From the NCBI GenBank assembly GCA_944322775.1, contig CALUQA010000135.1, positions 1-15,592 of the forward strand: a stretch of DNA of 15,592 bases, written 5' to 3'. A program made the translations under genes and the position numbers. Positions 1-6,280 of the stretch are shown piece by piece (position 1 is the first letter of the stretch; each line of letters begins with the position of its first letter). This stretch comes from an uncultured Elusimicrobiales bacterium. Lineage in GTDB: Bacteria > Elusimicrobiota > Elusimicrobia > Elusimicrobiales > Elusimicrobiaceae. The notes below the pieces were generated by a model, which worked only from the letters and a program-made list of their open reading frames with translations, had not been told where the DNA came from and did not search any database.

Positions 1-414
1 GGCAGCATTATCAGCCACAACCAAAACAAAGTGGACGCCTCCTGCGTAAAAACTTCGGCCGAAATACTGCCCCTTATTGAAAAAGACACACAGGTGGTAG
101 CCATTGATGAGGTCAACTTTTTCGACAAAGGCATTGTGGACGTCTGCGAAAAGCTGGCCAACAGCGGCAAGCGCGTCATCGTGGCCGGGCTGGATACGGA
201 CTACCGTGCCGAACCCTTTGAAGTCACCGCCGCGCTGCTGGCCAAAGCCGAATACGTCACCAAAAACCTGGCCGTATGCACCAAATGCGGCAACCCGGCC
301 AGTTTTACCCAACGCATGACCAAAGACACCAAACGCATTGTCGTCGGTACCACGGACGCCTATCAGGCCCGCTGCCGCCGCTGCTATCGCAAACCCAAGG
401 AGAATAAAAAATGA
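1..414 (+). CDS. tdk: Thymidine kinase, C-terminal part (5' end outside window)
   Basis: Salvage kinase that phosphorylates thymidine to dTMP in the cytoplasm. The frame is open from base 1, so the gene starts upstream of the window; 137 codons are visible, and the N-terminal P-loop is not. Seen: the Walker-B-like stretch AIDEVNFF (visible residues 34-41), where family members carry the catalytic Glu; the AGLDTDYRAEPF segment; and a C-terminal zinc ribbon with Cys pairs CTKC (93/96) and CRRC (125/128) flanking VGTTDAYQAR, typical of the TK1-type family. It ends in TGA at 412-414, inside an ATGA overlap with the next gene, so the two are probably translationally coupled. A GTG at 31 is an in-frame internal Val, not a start. 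Confidence 0.93.
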   Translation, partial: GSIISHNQNKVDASCVKTSAEILPLIEKDTQVVAIDEVNFFDKGIVDVCEKLANSGKRVIVAGLDTDYRAEPFEVTAALLAKAEYVTKNLAVCTKCGNPASFTQRMTKDTKRIVVGTTDAYQARCRRCYRKPKENKK

Positions 415-947
415 GCGAAAACTTTGCTCCCGTAGAACAAAAAACAGTCACCGTCTCGGCTGACCAAACCGCTTACGGCGGGTTTTGGGTGCGTGCCGTG
501 GCATTTGTGATAGACAATATCATCATTGCCATTCCCACCACGCTTATCAGCATTCCTTTACTGGGATATGCCATGTTCAACTTGCTGCCTTATTTGGAAG
601 AATTTGACCAGACCGAAATCGTTTCCAGCGAAATGGCCGCCGCGCTGTTTTTGTTCTGGAGTGTCAGTCTGCTTCTGCAAGTTATTTGGGTGGTATTTTT
701 CTGGCTGTATTTTGCTTTGTTTGAAAGCTCTGCCAAACAAGCCACCTTGGGCAAGCAGATTTTTGGCCTGCGCGTTACTGACGGCAACGGCCAGCGCATT
801 AGTTTTGCCCGCGCTTCCGGCCGCACCTTTGCCAAGTTTATCTCTTACCTCATCTTGTACATTGGCTTTATGATGGCCGGCTGGACCAAACGCAAACGCG
901 CCCTGCACGACATGATTGCCAACACCTTGGTGATTAAGAATCATTAA
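411..947 (+). CDS. RDD family integral membrane protein
   Basis: A 178-residue inner-membrane protein with the RDD domain, whose molecular function is mostly unknown (some members have been proposed as ion antiporters). Seen: the opening YGGFWVRAVAFVIDN with the conserved Arg28 and Asp35; hydrophobic segments at about 29-58, 76-104 and 139-157; and the closing basic motif KRKRALHDMIANT (Arg163, His166, Asp167) typical of the family. The start ATG overlaps the tdk stop (ATGA, 411-414), and AAGGAG at 397-402 provides a good ribosome site 8 nt upstream. It is followed after 22 nt by a paralogue, so the three genes look like one operon. Substrate cannot be deduced. Confidence 0.85.
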   Translation: MSENFAPVEQKTVTVSADQTAYGGFWVRAVAFVIDNIIIAIPTTLISIPLLGYAMFNLLPYLEEFDQTEIVSSEMAAALFLFWSVSLLLQVIWVVFFWLYFALFESSAKQATLGKQIFGLRVTDGNGQRISFARASGRTFAKFISYLILYIGFMMAGWTKRKRALHDMIANTLVIKNH

Positions 948-969
948 ACCTGCTTTAAAAGGACATAAT

Positions 970-1848
970 ATGACCACAGAGAATGCAAATACCCTTTCCG
1001 CAACAAATTGCACACCCGCGCCTTACGGCGGGTTCTGGCGCCGTTTTTGGGCGTTTTTGCTTGACTCTATTATTTCTTCCATTCCGCCCGCCGTTATCTG
1101 CCTTGTGCCCCTTATTTGGCAGATAAAAAAGATGATGGACCTGCCGGAAGACCAACTGGCCGCCACCCCCATACTGTTCATCATTGTTTTATATTTATTA
1201 TGGTGTGTGCTGGGGCTCATTTTTACTTGGCTGTATTTTGCTTTGCTGGAAAGCGGCAAACATCAGGCCACGTGGGGCAAACGCCTGTTGGGCCTGAAGG
1301 TGGTTGGTGCGCAAGGCCAGCGCATTAGTTTTGCCCGTGCTACGGGGCGCTATTTTGCCAAACTGCTTTCTTATGCCATTTTTTATATCGGCTTTATTAT
1401 GGTGCCTTTTACCAACCGCAAACGCGGCTTGCACGATATGATTGCCGACACATATGTGGTAAAATCTTCCTTCCAGCAAGGCGACGAGCTGCCCGCCACG
1501 CCCACGCATTTTGGCTGGCTGGCGTTTATTGTTATTCTGATGATTGGGGCCTACACCACCTTAATCGGTGTTGGCATGTGGGCAGACAAAAGCCTGGCCA
1601 AAGACCAAGCCGCCACGGCCGCGGCGCAGCTGCAAGCTATACGCGCCGACAATGAAAATTGGGAAGAATTGCCCGGCATGGAAGACATGGATTTAATGTC
1701 TGATGACGAGGGCAATTTGTATGCTTCTTTCTACTCCCGCAACGCCACGGAATACGTGCTTATGCTGCCGGCGGGACAAAAAAACGTCTGCTGTTTAAAT
1801 ACGGACGCAGACGAATGCGCAGACATTGCCGTAACACCCTGCGACTAA
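970..1848 (+). CDS. RDD family membrane protein with C-terminal extracytoplasmic extension
   Basis: A 292-residue paralogue of the upstream RDD protein. Residues 19-165 align with it: YGGFWRRFWAFLLDS with Arg24/25 and Asp32, two further hydrophobic segments near 66-92 and 129-147, then NRKRGLHDMIADT. The DNA is also similar, with long identical runs around GCGCATTAGTTTTGCCCG, indicating tandem duplication. Unlike the neighbour, it continues with a fourth membrane segment (about 182-204) and an acidic tail of about 88 residues with four Cys (274, 275, 283, 291). By inference the tail sits in the periplasm, where the Cys could form disulfides. Start supported by AAAAGGA at 957-963, 6 nt before ATG. 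Function unknown; transcription ends at the hairpin just downstream. Confidence 0.82.
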   Translation: MTTENANTLSATNCTPAPYGGFWRRFWAFLLDSIISSIPPAVICLVPLIWQIKKMMDLPEDQLAATPILFIIVLYLLWCVLGLIFTWLYFALLESGKHQATWGKRLLGLKVVGAQGQRISFARATGRYFAKLLSYAIFYIGFIMVPFTNRKRGLHDMIADTYVVKSSFQQGDELPATPTHFGWLAFIVILMIGAYTTLIGVGMWADKSLAKDQAATAAAQLQAIRADNENWEELPGMEDMDLMSDDEGNLYASFYSRNATEYVLMLPAGQKNVCCLNTDADECADIAVTPCD

Positions 1849-1866
1849 GCTGCTTTTCTTTCTAAA

Positions 1867-1892
1867 CCCCGCACACATGTGCGGGGTTTTTT
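1867..1892 (+). terminator. Rho-independent terminator of the tdk-RDD operon
   Basis: An 8-bp perfect GC-rich stem (CCCCGCAC / GTGCGGGG, 1867-1886, ACAT loop) is followed by six T. It lies 18 nt after the stop of the second RDD gene. Confidence 0.9.
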
Positions 1893-1982
1893 GCGGCCTG
1901 TTTTTCCGTCCTTTTCCTAACACGTTGGGCATTCCTTGCTGCAGGCAAAACCTCTTGCCTGCTTTGCCCCTGCCAAGGCCGC
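1893..1982. repeat. Nested inverted repeats between convergent operons
   Basis: Seen: GCGGCC (1893-1898) and GGCCGC (1977-1982) are complementary. Within them TTGG (1925-1928) can pair with CCAA (1973-1976), and an 8-bp perfect hairpin GCAGGCAA / TTGCCTGC sits at 1941-1962 with a 6-nt loop. No open reading frame of note is present. It could be a decayed gene, a small structured RNA or chance; no promoter is apparent. Confidence 0.35.
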
Positions 1983-2000
1983 TTAGGTTATGCCAGCCAA

Positions 2001-2035
2001 TAAAAAAGCGCAAAGCCAAAAGACTTTGCGCTTTT
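2001..2035 (-). terminator. Rho-independent terminator of the pal-cpoB-tolB operon
   Basis: A 12-bp stem (AAAAGCGCAAAG 2004-2015 with CTTTGCGCTTTT 2024-2035, 8-nt loop) begins 14 nt after the tolB stop. Read on the minus strand, it is followed by a T run. A-rich flanks on both sides make it potentially bidirectional. Confidence 0.85.
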
Positions 2036-2049
2036 AAAAAACAATCTGT

Positions 2050-3345
2050 TTAGAACGACCAGTGCGGGGTGAACGTTTCCCCGGGCAAATCCGCCACCAG
2101 GTGCGGCGCGCTGCCGTCGGCGTCCATCACGTACAATTTGCGTTTGCCGCCGTCGCGCGTGCTGGTAAAAGCAATAAAGCGGCCGTCGGGGGACCAGGTG
2201 GGGTCTTCGTTGCTGCCGGCGTCAGTGGTCAAGCGGCGCAGCTGCGTGCCCGTCAAATCCACCAGGAAAATATCAAACGGGTGATACGGCGACTCACGCC
2301 CCGCAAACAGAATCCATTCTCCGGTGGGGGACCACTGCGGGCTGTCGGACCAGTTAAACGTTTTGGTCAGCGGGCGGGTTTGGCCCGTGGCCAGCTCCAT
2401 TACGTAAATTTGCGGGTTGCCGGCACGGTTGGACACAAAGGTAATATATTTGCCGTCCGGCGAGTAAGAAGGCGAGCCGTCCACCGATTGGCGGTTGGTA
2501 ATTTGTTTCTTTTCGCCCGTTTCCAAATTGTAAATATAAATGCTGGGGTTAGGTCCTTTGGAACTGGTGAACACCAAGGCTTTGCCGTCAGGCGATACGC
2601 CGCCGATAAGCGAAAGCCCGCCGCGGATAATTACCGGGGCAATTTTGCCGGCTTTTAAATCAATGGCAAAAATATCCGGGTTTTTATAGCGGTAGGTGGT
2701 ATAGTAAATACGCCCGTCTTTGCTCCAGCGCGGCAACAGGGCAATGCTGCGGTCATTGGTCAGTTTTTTAAGGTTCATGCCATCATAGTCCACCACATAA
2801 ATTTCTTTATGTTTGGTGGCATTATTGGCAAAAGCGATTTTGGTGTCTGCAATACCGCGCCGTCCCGTAAGCGTTTGAATAATTTGGTCAGCTGCAATAT
2901 GGGCCAGGCGGCGCAGGCTGGCCTCATTGCCTTTAAAGGCTTTGGCAAACACGGGGGCCTGCGTCATGACGTCATAGACATACAGTTTTATGGTATAGTA
3001 GGGCTCTTCATACGTCATATTCCCGCCGATTAAATAGCCGGCGCGTTGTTTGGCCCAGCCCGAAAGCGTTTCTTTCAGGTTTTTAGGCTCAAAAGCGGGG
3101 CCGTCTTCGGACACGTCAAAATATCTTCCGTACAAAATGTCGGCGCGCAAGGTGTCGTGCACTTGTTGGGCGGCCGGGGCAATGTCTTCTTTAGCGATAA
3201 AAGCGGGCATGGCAATCACCGGCAGGCGTTTGGCACCGGCAGAGGTAATGCCGATATAAACGTCGGTTTTCGGCGCGGCAAATAAGCCGCTGCCGCACAG
3301 CCCCGCAAGCAGGGCCGCCAGGAACAATTTACGCGTTATTTTCAT
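2050..3345 (-). CDS. tolB: Tol-Pal system beta-propeller protein TolB
   Basis: Periplasmic component of the Tol-Pal machinery that helps outer-membrane constriction and integrity and interacts with Pal. The 431-residue length matches the family. Seen: an N-terminal signal peptide (basic start, hydrophobic 7-22, cleavage near LFAA at 21-24), the TolB N-terminal domain (about 28-165), then about five PD40/WD40-like blades with repeating SPDGK...ITFVSNRAG...IYV patterns such as PSYSPDGKYITFVSNRAGNP and DPTWSPDGRFIAFTSTRDGG. It is last in a pal-cpoB-tolB operon, starting 4 nt after the cpoB-like stop. No clear Shine-Dalgarno precedes the ATG, so coupling to the upstream gene is likely. tolQ, tolR and tolA are not in the window. 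Confidence 0.95.
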   Translation of the reverse strand: MKITRKLFLAALLAGLCGSGLFAAPKTDVYIGITSAGAKRLPVIAMPAFIAKEDIAPAAQQVHDTLRADILYGRYFDVSEDGPAFEPKNLKETLSGWAKQRAGYLIGGNMTYEEPYYTIKLYVYDVMTQAPVFAKAFKGNEASLRRLAHIAADQIIQTLTGRRGIADTKIAFANNATKHKEIYVVDYDGMNLKKLTNDRSIALLPRWSKDGRIYYTTYRYKNPDIFAIDLKAGKIAPVIIRGGLSLIGGVSPDGKALVFTSSKGPNPSIYIYNLETGEKKQITNRQSVDGSPSYSPDGKYITFVSNRAGNPQIYVMELATGQTRPLTKTFNWSDSPQWSPTGEWILFAGRESPYHPFDIFLVDLTGTQLRRLTTDAGSNEDPTWSPDGRFIAFTSTRDGGKRKLYVMDADGSAPHLVADLPGETFTPHWSF

Positions 3346-3349
3346 GATA

Positions 3350-4033
3350 TTATTTCAACTTGGCCAGTTCTTCTTTGGCCAGCGCGGCTTCCGGAGAGCG
3401 TCCGAAATCCTGCACGATAGAACTAAAATAGCGTTTGGCTTCTTCCGTCTTGCCCAAAGGAATAATGCTGCGGGCATATTTCAAACGCGCGGTGGGAATA
3501 ATTTTGCTTTCAGGAAATTTCTGCAAAACGGTGGCATAGGCAATGGCCGCAGGGCGGGCCTGCCCTTGGGCGGCATAGGCATCGCCCAAATAAATATAAG
3601 CCTGTTGGATATTTTCCCCGTCGGGGTATTTATCAATATACAGTTTAAAGCCCGTCACGGCCAAATCATAGGCTTGTTTATTTAAATGGTTTTTGGCTTC
3701 GTTAAAAATATCGGACGGCAACATCACGGCCGTATTCTGCCCTTCGCCGCTTTGCGTGCCTTGCACGGCGGCATTGATATCGTCCAATTTGGAGGAAAGA
3801 TTAAAAATCTGTGCGTCTAACTGCGAAAGGTTTTCGTTGGAAACGGCCAGGTTCTGGTTCAGCTCTTCCATTTTGCTGGCCAGTTCGGCCTGGTTGGTTT
3901 GCATAAGAGCGATGGTTTCGTTGAGTTCTTTTAACTGCAGTTTCAGCGTGCCCATATCGCGCTCGCTGGCCAGACAGCCGGACAACAAAAGGCCCAAACC
4001 GCCTAAACAAAATAATTTAAGTTTCGTGTTCAT
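3350..4033 (-). CDS. cpoB: CpoB/YbgF-like TPR lipoprotein of the Tol-Pal cluster
   Basis: A 227-residue envelope protein. Seen: a lipoprotein signal with lipobox LLSGC (Cys20), a predicted coiled coil at about 25-90 rich in Leu, Glu, Gln and Asn heptads, then TPR-like repeats from about 107 to the end, including HLNKQAYDLAVTGFKLYIDK and AYIYLGDAYAAQGQARPAA. This coiled-coil plus TPR layout matches CpoB (YbgF), which coordinates peptidoglycan synthesis with outer-membrane constriction in Proteobacteria. Family members are usually soluble periplasmic proteins, so the lipobox is a local variation and recalls BamD-like lipoproteins. A strong AAGGAGG (4044-4050) lies 10 nt upstream of the ATG. It follows pal by 28 nt. 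Confidence 0.85.
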   Translation of the reverse strand: MNTKLKLFCLGGLGLLLSGCLASERDMGTLKLQLKELNETIALMQTNQAELASKMEELNQNLAVSNENLSQLDAQIFNLSSKLDDINAAVQGTQSGEGQNTAVMLPSDIFNEAKNHLNKQAYDLAVTGFKLYIDKYPDGENIQQAYIYLGDAYAAQGQARPAAIAYATVLQKFPESKIIPTARLKYARSIIPLGKTEEAKRYFSSIVQDFGRSPEAALAKEELAKLK

Positions 4034-4061
4034 ACGGTTCGGGCCTCCTTGCTTAAAACAA

Positions 4062-4574
4062 TTATTTGACCGTCAGGATCGTGTCGGCGCGGCGGTTTTT
4101 AGCCCAGCAAGACTGCGTATTTTCATAGCAGATGGGTTTTTCTTTGCCGTAAGACACGGTGCTGATGTTGGCGGCCGGGATACCCAGGCGCACATAGTAG
4201 GCTTTTACTTCATTGGCTCTCTTTTCGCCCAAAGCAATGTTGTAGGCGATGGTGCCTCTGGAGTCGCAATTGCCTTCCACCACGACGGTGTAATCAGCGC
4301 CGGCAGCCTGAGCTTTAATGGCTTTGGCGTTGGCTTCCACGATTTTGCGCGCTTCGGCGGACAAATTATATTTGTCCAACGCAAAGTGCACCACGCCCAA
4401 AGAAGCTTGAGTAGGAACAACTTCCTCTTCTTCTACCGTGGTTTCCTGCAACACCATTTCAGTGGTGGTGCCGGTCATCATGTCGGCGTTGGCATCGTCT
4501 TTGACGTTCTTTTTGCAGGCGGTCAAGCCGGCGGCCAAGGCGATCACGAGCGTTACTTTCAACAAGTTCTTCAT
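4062..4574 (-). CDS. pal: Peptidoglycan-associated lipoprotein Pal (OmpA-like)
   Basis: Outer-membrane lipoprotein that binds peptidoglycan and TolB. 170 residues. Seen: signal peptide with lipobox LTAC (Cys20); a low-complexity acidic linker (about 21-57); and an OmpA C-terminal domain from about 60 with hallmark motifs VVHFALDKYNLSAEAR, VEGNCDSRGT (99-108), YNIALGEKRANEV, STVSYGKEKP and KNRRAD near the end. Two extra Cys (149, 156) near the C-terminus may form a disulfide. It is the first gene of the operon, with a promoter just upstream and GGAG about 9 nt before the ATG. In Proteobacteria pal normally follows tolB; here the order is pal, cpoB, tolB. Confidence 0.94.
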   Translation of the reverse strand: MKNLLKVTLVIALAAGLTACKKNVKDDANADMMTGTTTEMVLQETTVEEEEVVPTQASLGVVHFALDKYNLSAEARKIVEANAKAIKAQAAGADYTVVVEGNCDSRGTIAYNIALGEKRANEVKAYYVRLGIPAANISTVSYGKEKPICYENTQSCWAKNRRADTILTVK

Positions 4575-4615
4575 GTATGTGTCTCCATGTTACGTATATT
4601 TATTTCTACACATAA

Positions 4616-4645
4616 ATGATAGCAGACTTTTCCCTTTGCGGTCAA
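4616..4645 (-). promoter_or_regulatory. Sigma70-type promoter of the pal operon
   Basis: On the minus strand, TTGACC (4645-4640) and TATCAT (4621-4616) are separated by 18 bp, close to the TTGACA/TATAAT consensus. The predicted start, near 4609, gives a leader of about 35 nt before pal. Confidence 0.7.
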
Positions 4646-4753
4646 CCGCTCTTGCCGTTAAAAAGCGCCAGCGGACGGCCTGATTTATGTGTTCTCTTAT
4701 TTATAAGATATTCTGCGTGTTTTTGCCAAGGCTTTTTTGCACTAGGCAAACAA

Positions 4754-4783
4754 AACGCAGGGCCGGTCTAGCGGCCCCGCGTT
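4754..4783 (-). terminator. Rho-independent terminator of gatB
   Basis: A 12-bp stem (AACGCAGGGCCG 4754-4765 with CGGCCCCGCGTT 4772-4783) has one mismatch on the plus strand. In minus-strand RNA that position is a G-U pair, and a T-rich TTTGTTTG follows. It starts 16 nt after the gatB stop. Confidence 0.8.
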
Positions 4784-4799
4784 ATTTACACAAATAAGC

Positions 4800-6245
4800 C
4801 TATTTGCTTAACAGCTCCGTCAGGATTTCGTTCATGCGGCGCGGGTTGGCTTTGCCTTTGCTCTTTTTCATCACGCCGCCTACCAAAGCACCCACGGCTG
4901 CGCGGTTGCCTTTTTTAAAGTCAGCCACGGCTTTGGGGTTCTCGGCAATCACTTCTTGCGCCCAGGCGACCAGCTGGCCTTCGTCGCTAACCTGGGAAAG
5001 GCCCAGTTTTTCCACCAAAGCGGCGGCTTTTTGGCCTGTCTTATACATTTGTTCAAATACCGTTTTGGCTTGGTTGCGGGAAATTTTGCCGCTTTCCACC
5101 AGCTTAATCAACTCGGCCAAATCGGCCGCGGACACGGGGCTTTGCTCTATTTCTTTTTTATCGGCATGCAATAAGCCCATTAAATCGGTGGTAATCCAGT
5201 TGGCGGCCGCCTTGGCGGGCACGCCGCAGGCCAGCACCGCTTCAAAATATTCCGCGGTGTGGCGCGTAAGCGTCAGCACGCCGGCGTCATAGGCAGAAAG
5301 GCCCAGGGCCACAAATTTGGCTTCTTTGGCCGCGGGCAGCTGGGGCATTTCCGTTTTGATTTTTTCCAAGCGGTCATGGTGCAGCACCAGGGGCGGCAAG
5401 TCCGGCTCCGGGAAATAGCGGTAATCCAACGCGTCTTCTTTGGAGCGCATGGGCTTGGTAAAATTTTTCTCTTTATCCCACAGCAAGGTTTGCTGCACGA
5501 CTTTTTCCCCTTTGTTTAGCACCTCGGTCTGGCGCGCAATTTCATAATTAATGGCGTCTTTGACGGCTTTGAAGGAGTTTAAATTTTTAATTTCCGTGCG
5601 GGTGCCAAAGGCTTCCGTCCCCACGGGGCGCAAGGAAACGTTTACGTCCACGCGCAGTTCGCCTTTTTCCATATCGCAGTTGGAAGCGTCCACCCATTGC
5701 ATCAGGCGTTTAATTTCGGTCAAATAGGCATAGGCTTCGTCGGCAGAGCGCAAATCCGGCAAAGACACGATTTCCAGCAGCGGGCAGCCGGCGCGGTTAA
5801 AGTCCACCAGCGAATAGTCCGCATAGTGCGAAGATTTGGCGGCGTCTTCTTCCAGATGGGCATGATGAATGCCGATTTTCTATTTTTGCAAATGGTCTTT
5901 GGGGCCAAAGGTAATTTCTATTTCGCCGCGGCCGTTGATGGGGTGGGCGTTTTGGGTAATTTGATAGCCTTTGGGCAAATCCGGGTAAAAATAGTGTTTT
6001 CTTTCAAACGAAGACACTTCGTTAATTTGGCAGCCCAGTGCCAAACCGGCGCGCACGGCCAGGCGCACGGCGCCTTCGTTAATCACCGGCAGCGTGCCGG
6101 GCTGGCCGCTGCAGCGGGGGCAAATTTCGGTATTGGGGCCCGCGCTTTCATCCATGCCGTTGGGGCAGGTGCAGAACATCTTGGTTTTGCTGGCCAGTTG
6201 GACATGTATTTCCAGGCCGATAACAGGTTCAAATTGTGTAGTCAC
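4800..6245 (-). pseudogene. gatB: Asp/Glu-tRNA(Asn/Gln) amidotransferase subunit B, interrupted by one in-frame TAG
   Basis: GatB is the tRNA-binding and phosphorylating subunit of GatCAB, which converts misacylated Glu-tRNA(Gln) or Asp-tRNA(Asn) to the correct form. Seen: GTG start at 6245-6243 with AGGAG (6260-6256) 10 nt upstream; GLEIHVQLASKTKMFC; a zinc-type Cys set (MFCTC, CPRC); YFYPDLPKGYQI; then TAG at 5882-5880 (codon 122). The same frame continues without shift into KIGIHHAHLEEDAAK, SLVDFNRAGCPLLEIVS, NVSLRP, DYRYFPEPDLPPL and the C-terminal YqeY-like tail. Total 482 codons equals normal GatB length, so only this codon differs from an intact gene. The gene ends with TAG (4802-4800) and its own terminator. 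It could be a nonsense mutation, a sequencing error or read-through. gatA and gatC are not in the window. Confidence 0.9.
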
Positions 6246-6265
6246 TTTTTATTCTCTCCTAAATT

Positions 6266-6273
6266 ATTATAAT
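6266..6273. promoter_or_regulatory. Palindromic -10 shared by divergent gatB and murJ
   Basis: The 8-bp palindrome ATTATAAT contains TATAAT on both strands (plus 6268-6273, minus 6271-6266) within the 35-bp gap between the two start codons. On the plus strand the predicted start falls at the murJ ATG. On the minus strand the predicted start falls in the gatB ribosome site, so an alternative minus -10 such as TATTAT (6274-6269) is possible. -35 boxes are weak on both sides. Confidence 0.45.
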
Positions 6274-6280
6274 ATCAAAT

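Noticed and set aside
2062..2658. 198-codon plus-strand open frame
   Set aside because: Antisense shadow of tolB, Arg/Gly/His-rich.
3693..4619. 308-codon plus-strand open frame
   Set aside because: It lies antisense to the cpoB-like gene and pal, with Phe/His/Gly-rich shadow composition and no recognisable domain.
5807..5880. Re-initiation after the gatB TAG giving two separate proteins
   Set aside because: No in-frame ATG with a ribosome site follows closely. The GTG at 5807 is a Val inside the conserved SLVDFNRAG motif.
4800..6245. Pyrrolysine or clear stop-codon reassignment as the explanation for the gatB TAG
   Set aside because: No pyl genes or suppressor tRNA are in view, and one site is not evidence of a changed code; kept only as an untested option in the finding.
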